40,583 nt of DNA, from positions 1 to 40,583 of the forward strand of contig NZ_JACHON010000023.1 in NCBI RefSeq assembly GCF_014206945.1, written 5' to 3'. The notes beneath the pieces were generated by a model, which worked only from the letters and a program-made list of their open reading frames with translations, did not search any database and was not told where the DNA came from. Each line of letters begins with the position of its first letter. Within the stretch, counting starts at the first letter, position 1. The stretch comes from Gracilibacillus halotolerans. Its GTDB lineage: Bacteria > Bacillota > Bacilli > Bacillales > Amphibacillaceae. Below, one piece after another: positions 35,371 to 40,583 of the stretch. Position numbers and translations under genes: made by a program.

Positions 35371-35517
35371 AAGTTGTAGAAGTTAGATGCTGATGAAAAA
35401 GTATTTTTTTTTAACGATGAATAAGGTGTAGAAATTTTCAAATTTCAAGAAAACCTTAGATATCATAATTTATATGAATTAATAAAAAGGGATTGTGGAA
35501 GAAATATAGAAATATGA
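35371..35517 (+). pseudogene. decayed coding remnant (immunity-like?)
   Basis: One frame reads as clear protein interrupted by stops: K-L-stop, then KLDADEKVFFFNDE, stop, then GVEIFKFQENLRYHNLYELI and a few more residues to a final stop. Charged/aromatic composition and continuity across the TAA suggest a gene that has lost function through point mutation. Small immunity proteins of polymorphic toxin islands often look like this, but I cannot name the family. Confidence 0.5.
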
Positions 35518-35597
35518 TGACGATATGGTTTGATGAAAGATAAAAAATAATAAGGATTATTATAGGAGAAAATAGACAATCAAGGAGGGTATGAAAT

Positions 35598-36250
35598 TTG
35601 AAAATACTTGTTGCGCAACCAAAACAAGAAGCAAACCTTAATCAACTGAAAAATGAATTGGATATAACGACAAATGTAGATGTTGTTTTATTTCCGGAGG
35701 GTTACATTCAAAGTATTGATTTATTATCGGAAGTTCAAAATCTTACTACTAAAACAGATACTATGATTATTACTGGATATAAGGATATTCAAAACAAAGA
35801 TCGTGGTTTGATTTGTGACACAAATGGAAATAAAGTGCTTGACCGAGCTAAAACACCAATTCCGAGGATAATCTTATCGAACCTGTAGTTGTACAAACGA
35901 GTAAAGGTAATGTTGGTTATATTCTTTGCATGGAAATTTTAAAAGGAGTAGAAGGTTTTACTAGTGAGCTTCCGATTGACTTTATTGCTCATCCTATCGG
36001 AACGGGTATGTTTAGTGAAGATCAATTCAATGAATGGCTAGAGTATGCAAGGAGAGTTGCGATTAAGCATCAATGTTACATACTTGGAACCAGTCATGCT
36101 GATGGATCATATAAAAATTGTGGGATTTCTATACCCATTGCTTATTGCATAGATAAAAATGGGAAAGCTCTTTTTATTGCTAAATCAGATACCCGTACAC
36201 GAATAATTGATTTGGATTCAAATAAAGTTACGATTGTGGACGGACATTAG
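35598..36250 (+). pseudogene. frameshifted carbon-nitrogen hydrolase (nitrilase family)
   Basis: Two frames together make one short nitrilase-superfamily protein of about 217 residues. The first (35598-35888, TTG start behind AAGGAGGG) carries the catalytic Glu34 (LFPEGY) and probable Lys85 (DRAKTP); it then runs out of frame and stops at 35888. The second frame, one base back, continues from about 35857 with SEDNLIEPVVVQTSKGNVGY and the catalytic Cys at 35927-35929 (ILCMEIL), ending at 36250. The whole Glu-Lys-Cys triad is thus preserved but split by a -1 shift near 35853-35860. No classic slippery heptamer is present there, so a recent mutation or a sequence error is likelier than programmed frameshifting. 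The C-terminal part is shorter than in most nitrilases. Confidence 0.75.
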
Positions 36251-36267
36251 GATGCTGTAGTAGAAAG

Positions 36268-36480
36268 CTAAGTTACAGTCATTATTATTAGAGATAAAAA
36301 GGGATAAAGATAAAACACAAATACCATTATTGCGATAATCAAAAGGATTATTGATAATAGAAAACGAACAAATCGATTTCTAACTTCTTCTTCACTTCCA
36401 TCACTATTAGACTTCTTTCTATAATTTTGCCATACGGAAAAAATACCAATCGATAGTAACGCTAAGTATAAAATCTCCAC
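36268..36480 (-). CDS. small two-helix membrane protein
   Basis: A 70-aa protein with a hydrophobic N-terminal helix (EILYLALLSIGIFSVW), a charged cytoplasmic loop (RKKSNSDGSEEEVRNRF) and a second long helix (FLLSIILLIIAIMVFVFYLY). GTG at 36480 is chosen because AGGAG lies ten bases before it; the longer TTG frame (to 36501) has the ribosome site inside its codons. Convergent with the nitrilase pseudogene. No family recognised. Confidence 0.6.
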   Translation of the reverse strand: MEILYLALLSIGIFSVWQNYRKKSNSDGSEEEVRNRFVRFLLSIILLIIAIMVFVFYLYPFLSLIIMTVT

Positions 36481-36749
36481 AACAAAATTGCTCCTGTACA
36501 AAAGTCTGGAAAAACAAATATCAAAACAAGCTTAACATCTATAATCTAGACTGAGAAATAGAAAATATATATTGACTCTAATTCGTATTCTAAAAAGCAA
36601 ATTATACGCTTATCCATTGGTTTAGTGGTAATGAAGGCTTAGTTCAATAGAAGTAAATGGATATAAATCCCTATTGACTACCATTATTTAGCATAAGATA
36701 ATGGTACTAGCATTATATTCCATAATAATGATAAAGGGAATGATAGACA

Positions 36750-37232
36750 TTGAGTTATCAAGTCGTCAAGAAAGATTGCTTTCTAGCTGTTGGCTTGCCG
36801 TGGGAAGGCACCTCCGCTGAGGCGGATGCTGGAGCAATTAGAGAAGTGCTTAAAGAACTTCATCATCGCGTAGGAGAGATTGGCTATAAAATATCTTCAG
36901 AGGAAATTATCGGTCTTTCTTATCGGGTGAAGGCAAATAGTGAAAAGTTTCGTCATTATTCATTAATAGAAGTCGAAAAGGTAACCCATATACCAAATGG
37001 AATGGTGGCAGTGCAGGTACCAGCTATGAATCTAGTAAAAGCTACTCATAACGAAGGGGAAGACGTAGCTACCTCTTATCAGGATATCTATCAATGGATA
37101 GAACAACAAGGACATACAGCGGCAAGCGTAGAATATACTCATATGGAGATTTATCCGTTAGATACTAGCACCTATGAAGGTAACCCAGAGTTTTCGATAT
37201 ACATACCAATTAAGGAACACGTGCACAGCTAA
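36750..37232 (+). CDS. GyrI-like/AraC effector-binding-domain protein
   Basis: A 160-aa stand-alone GyrI-like small-molecule-binding protein. The N-terminal strand YQVVKKDCFLAVGLPWEG and the C-terminal strand VEYTHMEIYPLD followed by FSIYIPIKE are typical of this fold, which has a conserved acidic residue (here Glu in THMEIYP) in the ligand pocket. No DNA-binding domain is fused. It starts with TTG about ten bases after AAAGGGA. A strong terminator follows. Members bind diverse hydrophobic cationic compounds; no neighbour indicates a ligand. Confidence 0.75.
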   Translation: MSYQVVKKDCFLAVGLPWEGTSAEADAGAIREVLKELHHRVGEIGYKISSEEIIGLSYRVKANSEKFRHYSLIEVEKVTHIPNGMVAVQVPAMNLVKATHNEGEDVATSYQDIYQWIEQQGHTAASVEYTHMEIYPLDTSTYEGNPEFSIYIPIKEHVHS

Positions 37233-37258
37233 GTTGGAAGGTTGAAAGTAATTAAACT

Positions 37259-37313
37259 AGCTCGATATGAAGGCGATTACAGATATTTTGTAATTGCTTC
37301 TATCGGGCTTTTT
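37259..37313 (+). terminator. terminator after the GyrI-like gene
   Basis: A long stem: about 23 bases (37259-37281) pair with 37289-37309 with two mismatches, then TTTTT. It begins 27 bases after the stop codon. Confidence 0.85.
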
Positions 37314-37424
37314 CTGGTTCATTTAAGGAATCTCACAGATGGTTTTAAGATCTATAGGAAGTTTTTTAAAATTTCTAATAAATGAAAAAAACTTTATCAA
37401 CACTCAATTATTTCATGCTTTGAC

Positions 37425-37571
37425 TTATAGAATTGAAATCAACACAATTTGGCAGAATATTAGTACATAGAGTGAAATTCTAAAACTTGATCTCAGTGAT
37501 TTTTTTTCAATCAACTGATATAGCGCAAATGTTATAAGAAGTGCTGATATGTATACAATAATATACTCCAT
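37425..37571 (-). CDS. very small membrane protein, 48 aa
   Basis: A minus-strand frame of 48 codons with a good ribosome site (AGGTGAGG just before the ATG). The product starts MEYIIVYISALLITFALYQL, has a basic middle (EKKSLRSSFR) and a second hydrophobic segment (ISLYVLIFCQIVLISIL), i.e. two membrane helices joined by a positively charged loop. No similarity known to me. The positive loop, two-helix architecture and ribosome site make chance less likely; it could be a membrane toxin or regulator peptide, but this is not shown. Confidence 0.5.
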   Translation of the reverse strand: MEYIIVYISALLITFALYQLIEKKSLRSSFRISLYVLIFCQIVLISIL

Positions 37572-37646
37572 ATTTCCTCACCTCACCAAATTAGAGATTT
37601 ATTATAAATTAGTTATAAGGTCAGCATTTTTATTATCAAATAGCTA

Positions 37647-37724
37647 CTATTTTAAGCCTAAATGTCTCACGAAATTCTCCGTAATGGCTACACCCTCTCG
37701 TTCAATGATAACTTTGCCGGCTAC
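37647..37724 (-). pseudogene. decayed C-terminal protein fragment
   Basis: The minus strand encodes AGKVIIEREGVAITENFVRH and four more residues before a stop, while the same strand one frame over, just upstream, gives RIEGILQLGS. A single frameshift would join them. This looks like the degraded end of a former gene, perhaps an oxidoreductase by the GKVII pattern, which I cannot verify. Apart from this fragment, the 48-aa gene and the terminator, the 719-base gap 37233-37951 shows nothing. Confidence 0.3.
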
Positions 37725-37951
37725 CTAATTGTAAGATACCTTCTATTCTCCCTAGTTTAAGATATTATTAGAGTAACATATAATGAATGTATGATTTTGT
37801 TGAAACATGTCTTATTTGAAGGAAGAGCGAAATCAAGATACTTTGAGTTTTTTAGTAGATAGAAGAACGCTCCACGATTATACCCGATTAATGATAGAAT
37901 AATAAGTAAGATAGAAACGATGAAGTTTACTATAAAAGGAGATGAACAACT

Positions 37952-38674
37952 TTGCACCATCTAAAAATACCGACGAAGGTTCATCCTGATTTTAAACGTA
38001 AATTCGTTCCGATTAAAGACAATGGTGAAGAACTTATCCAAGTGGCTCAGCTAAACACCAATCAAATTATAGAGGACCCGCAATATGTAAAGCAAGGCAT
38101 AGACGGAGCATTGGAGCATTGCTATGTGCGAGAGTCTGCTGCTCAGCAATTAATGCAAGCTGCAAAAGAGCTACCAAGTGGCTATCAATTTGTCATCTGG
38201 GATGGATACCGACCATACGAAGTACAGAAGGCGATCTATGATGATTACTATCGAACGATTCAATTGAATAATCCAGAAAAAGGCGAATCTGACTGGCGCC
38301 AGCTTACCGAAGATTTTGTTAGCTATCCATCTATCGACAAGGAGCAACCTGCACCACATATTACTGGTGGAGCTGTAGATTTGGCAATCGTGGACGCACA
38401 AGGAGAGTTATTAGACTTTGGTACAGCCTTTGATGATTTTACCGAAAAAGCACATACTGCTTATTTTGAACAACTAGGACAACAACGAGATTTAACGAAA
38501 GAAGAGCAAATCATTCGCGATAATAGAAGGCTGCTATACCACGTATTGGCAGCACAAGGATTCACAAACTATTCTTTAGAATGGTGGCATTTCGATTACG
38601 GTAACCAGTGGTGGGCACAGCAACAAGAAAAATCCCGTGCTATATACGGGGTTGCTCAACTTACTGATGTATAG
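37952..38674 (+). CDS. D-alanyl-D-alanine dipeptidase (VanX/DdpX family)
   Basis: A 240-aa M15D zinc dipeptidase that hydrolyses D-Ala-D-Ala. Zinc ligands are His136 and Asp143 (PHITGGAVDLAI) and His213 (EWWHFDYGNQWW); the catalytic base is Glu210 and the transition-state Arg is Arg87 (DGYRPYE). No signal peptide, so it is cytoplasmic, as VanX is. TTG start ten bases after AAAGGAG. No vanH, vanA or vanRS genes are adjacent, so a role in D-Ala-D-Ala recycling or starvation is likelier than glycopeptide resistance. It sits 15 bases before the next gene and is probably co-transcribed with it. Confidence 0.9.
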   Translation: MHHLKIPTKVHPDFKRKFVPIKDNGEELIQVAQLNTNQIIEDPQYVKQGIDGALEHCYVRESAAQQLMQAAKELPSGYQFVIWDGYRPYEVQKAIYDDYYRTIQLNNPEKGESDWRQLTEDFVSYPSIDKEQPAPHITGGAVDLAIVDAQGELLDFGTAFDDFTEKAHTAYFEQLGQQRDLTKEEQIIRDNRRLLYHVLAAQGFTNYSLEWWHFDYGNQWWAQQQEKSRAIYGVAQLTDV

Positions 38675-38689
38675 AAAGGAGGAAGAAAC

Positions 38690-39820
38690 ATGCAAAAGCG
38701 AGAGGTAGAAGAACGTAGACTTTTACTCAAGTCTTTTCGCAATATTAATATATTATTCTTTTTATTAATTTTATTCTTATTATTTATCGTGATCTTAGTA
38801 AACGTGTTGATGGGGAACTACTCTTGGTCGAGCCTATATAAAGACTTATTTAACTCCCTAGTGGGTGTTTTAATCCCACTCGTGCTCTTCAATTTTGCTT
38901 ACGATTATTTAACGCAGAAGCAAAAAGATAGAGAATTATCAGAGAAGCTGACAGAAACGATGCTATTAGACGAGGAAGTCATTGATCAGTTCTCTACGGA
39001 ATCAAAGAAGAAATTTATTCAAAATTCTACAGAATCTATTTTAGGAGAAAAAGTTGGTGGTATGCTTTATGAGACTTTGATTCAATCTTACTTATCAAAA
39101 TCGTATCAGTTCCGCCAACGTTTTAAATATTATATATCCTATATGGAGCTTAAGGAAAATATGACTTCTTATGCTGTTAATGAAGAGCAAGCGTTTGAAT
39201 TCTCGGCAGATGATTATTATATGGTGAAGCAAGATTTGTCCTTTGAACGGGATTTAACGAATTACCGAGATAGCAACGACGTGCGTGTAGGCTTTTCATA
39301 CAAAGAGAGTACGTTAGATGGGTTATATCAGCGTGCAGAATTTCTGTTTAGAGAGAATCTATGGGTGGATGAGGCAAGCAATAAACTCCTCAAACAGCTA
39401 GATGATAAAGAGGTAGAGCGATTTGTTAAAGAGTTCCTTGAATTTACCGTACATATTAACGAGAAACCAGTAGCATATGAAGTAATGAATAACGAAGGAC
39501 ATGAAGGATTTCATTTATTATTAGATTTCCCACAGGATGTACCAAGTGGTGAGTTATCAAAGGTACATATTCGTTTTCGTATGCCACAGCTGAAAAGTCA
39601 GGAAAAATTTATCGTCGTCATTTCAGAGCCAACAGAAGATGTCGAGATCATGTTTATGCATTTAGAGGACAAAGTAGATGTAGAAGTTATCCCATTTTTG
39701 AATGAAGCAGAATCGATTACAAAGCTACCAAATGATACGATAAAAATAGATATTCATGATTGGATTCTCCCGCGAGCGGGTGTCGTGTTCGTATGGGATG
39801 ATAAGGAAGAAGAGTGTTAA
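38690..39820 (+). CDS. unknown membrane protein with large cytoplasmic domain
   Basis: A 376-aa protein I do not recognise. Two membrane helices lie near residues 19-41 and 52-75, followed by a charged helical segment (76-130) and a soluble domain to the end that is rich in beta-type sequence and acidic residues (e.g. FIVVISEPTEDVEIMFMHLE). The RBS AAAGGAGG precedes the ATG. It follows the VanX-like gene closely. The architecture (short hairpin anchor plus large inside domain) resembles sensor or scaffold proteins, but no catalytic motif is visible. Confidence 0.8.
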   Translation: MQKREVEERRLLLKSFRNINILFFLLILFLLFIVILVNVLMGNYSWSSLYKDLFNSLVGVLIPLVLFNFAYDYLTQKQKDRELSEKLTETMLLDEEVIDQFSTESKKKFIQNSTESILGEKVGGMLYETLIQSYLSKSYQFRQRFKYYISYMELKENMTSYAVNEEQAFEFSADDYYMVKQDLSFERDLTNYRDSNDVRVGFSYKESTLDGLYQRAEFLFRENLWVDEASNKLLKQLDDKEVERFVKEFLEFTVHINEKPVAYEVMNNEGHEGFHLLLDFPQDVPSGELSKVHIRFRMPQLKSQEKFIVVISEPTEDVEIMFMHLEDKVDVEVIPFLNEAESITKLPNDTIKIDIHDWILPRAGVVFVWDDKEEEC

Positions 39821-39835
39821 AGATTGGAATTAGCG

Positions 39836-39865
39836 GCTCAGAGTTTGAATACTCTGAGCTTTACT
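39836..39865. terminator. hairpin between convergent genes
   Basis: A 9-bp perfect stem GCTCAGAGT (39836-39844) with 39851-39859 between convergent genes; the T-tract is short (TTTAC), so it is a moderate terminator. Confidence 0.6.
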
Positions 39866-39870
39866 TATTC

Positions 39871-40476
39871 CTAAATAACCTTCTTGATTTTGTTTATCCC
39901 TAGTTCGATTGATGTTTCTACATATCCAACGATTTGTTCGAACGTAAAAACACGTAAATTTTCTTCCAGACAATCTACGCCATATTCCATATCTTCTAAT
40001 ATACTATGTACAAATTTTTTCACATTGACAGCCTTCACTTCCTCTAATTCTGGAATCGTACAAGCTCTTGAAAAAGTCTGACGCAATCCTTGATTCATTG
40101 AATAGTGCTCTAACAGCTTTCCATTAAGTAATTGAAAATCGCGATGATATAATTCGTGCAACTGATTATTATTTGCCATCCGATTCCGTAACCAAGCCAA
40201 ATAAAAGCCTTTTAACCAAATATCATCCGCAATGAGATGTGCATAATAACCTAATAAATATGCTTCATCCTTCACGTTAAGCAAATGATATTTTTGAAAA
40301 AATGTATCATAACAAATTCTTCTTGTATTGTCTTCAATGTTACCTGCGTAAAAATGAGATAAATCTTTTGCTTTTGATGTCAATACAGCATCTGGAGCAA
40401 TAGATCCAAGCAAGAAGGATGTTCTATTTCCGATAGATAAAGCTTCTGCTATTTGATAACCTATAATGGAATGCAT
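39871..40476 (-). CDS. zinc-dependent phospholipase C-like protein
   Basis: A 201-aa protein of the zinc-dependent phospholipase C/S1-P1-like helical fold. Likely metal ligands: His2 at the N-terminus (MHSIIGYQIA), Asp29 (GSIAPDAV), His41 (SHFYAG), His80 and Asp84 (GYYAHLIADDIW). No signal peptide is visible, so it is probably a cytoplasmic family member of unknown substrate rather than a secreted lipase. Start behind AAGGATC, moderate. The remaining 107 bases of the window upstream show no feature. Confidence 0.75.
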   Translation of the reverse strand: MHSIIGYQIAEALSIGNRTSFLLGSIAPDAVLTSKAKDLSHFYAGNIEDNTRRICYDTFFQKYHLLNVKDEAYLLGYYAHLIADDIWLKGFYLAWLRNRMANNNQLHELYHRDFQLLNGKLLEHYSMNQGLRQTFSRACTIPELEEVKAVNVKKFVHSILEDMEYGVDCLEENLRVFTFEQIVGYVETSIELGINKIKKVI

Positions 40477-40583
40477 GATTCTAGATCCTTGTAACTGCTA
40501 GAATAAAGTGAACAGATTCCGCCAGATAGAATTGAACACTTTCTGCCAAAACAACCTAAAATCAGTTAAAATATAAAAGTATA

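Noticed and set aside
35845-35890. Programmed -1 frameshift in the nitrilase gene
   Set aside because: No X-XXY-YYZ slippery heptamer in frame and no obvious stimulatory stem just after; mutation or sequence error is simpler.
37757-37960. 67-codon minus-strand frame with a hydrophobic segment
   Set aside because: No ribosome site before its ATG, and it runs antisense over the start region of the VanX-like gene.
37952-38674. Glycopeptide resistance cluster
   Set aside because: Only the VanX-like gene is present; no ligase, dehydrogenase or VanRS pair nearby.

Overview
The window is AT-rich chromosomal DNA from a low-GC Gram-positive bacterium, most likely a Bacillaceae member of the Gracilibacillus/Oceanobacillus/Virgibacillus sort. 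The signs are strong AGGAGG-type ribosome sites, frequent TTG starts, lipobox solute-binding proteins, cre-like and Fur-box operators, YesM/YesN-type two-component genes and an LXG toxin. No rRNA, tRNA, insertion sequence, CRISPR array or complete phage module was seen. Genus is inference from gene style only.

Layout. (1) 284-655: unknown protein, convergent with the next block. (2) 642-8592: a beta-1,4-galactan (arabinogalactan) unit. A minus-strand operon encodes a solute-binding lipoprotein, two CUT1 permeases, a GH42 beta-galactosidase and an AraC-type regulator; a divergent secreted GH53 endo-galactanase carries a C-terminal carbohydrate-binding domain. (3) 8821-10131: a CNNM/HlyC-type membrane protein behind a structured leader. 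(4) 10601-19973: an L-fucose unit. A CUT2 (RbsA/C/B-type) transporter runs left; a LacI-type regulator, mutarotase, class II aldolase, sugar kinase and L-fucose isomerase run right. Three LacI/CcpA-like operators lie between the two arms. (5) 20149-27140: a membrane-anchored sugar-binding sensor, a LytS/YesM-type kinase and a YesN-type regulator in overlapping frames, then a CUT1 transporter of unknown sugar. (6) 27345-32521: an iron unit with a ferredoxin-NADP reductase and a siderophore ABC transporter, each behind a near-perfect or perfect Fur box. (7) 32857-36250: an orphan LXG polymorphic toxin with a His-rich nuclease-like tip, a candidate immunity protein, decayed coding remnants and a frameshifted nitrilase. 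(8) 36268-40476: small membrane proteins, a GyrI-like protein, a VanX-like dipeptidase, an unknown membrane protein and a PLC-like metalloprotein.

Together, blocks 2, 4 and 5 form a plant/algal polysaccharide-scavenging region. Galactan is cut outside by GH53, the oligomers are imported and then split by GH42; fucose is imported and converted toward dihydroxyacetone phosphate and lactaldehyde. Both CUT1 transporters lack an ATPase gene here and presumably share an MsmX-type ATPase encoded elsewhere. The least ordinary parts are the shared operator motif in the fuc divergon, the cre-bearing terminator hairpin before the unknown CUT1 transporter, hairpins placed just after both CUT1 binding-protein genes, and the toxin/remnant zone at 32.8-36.3 kb.
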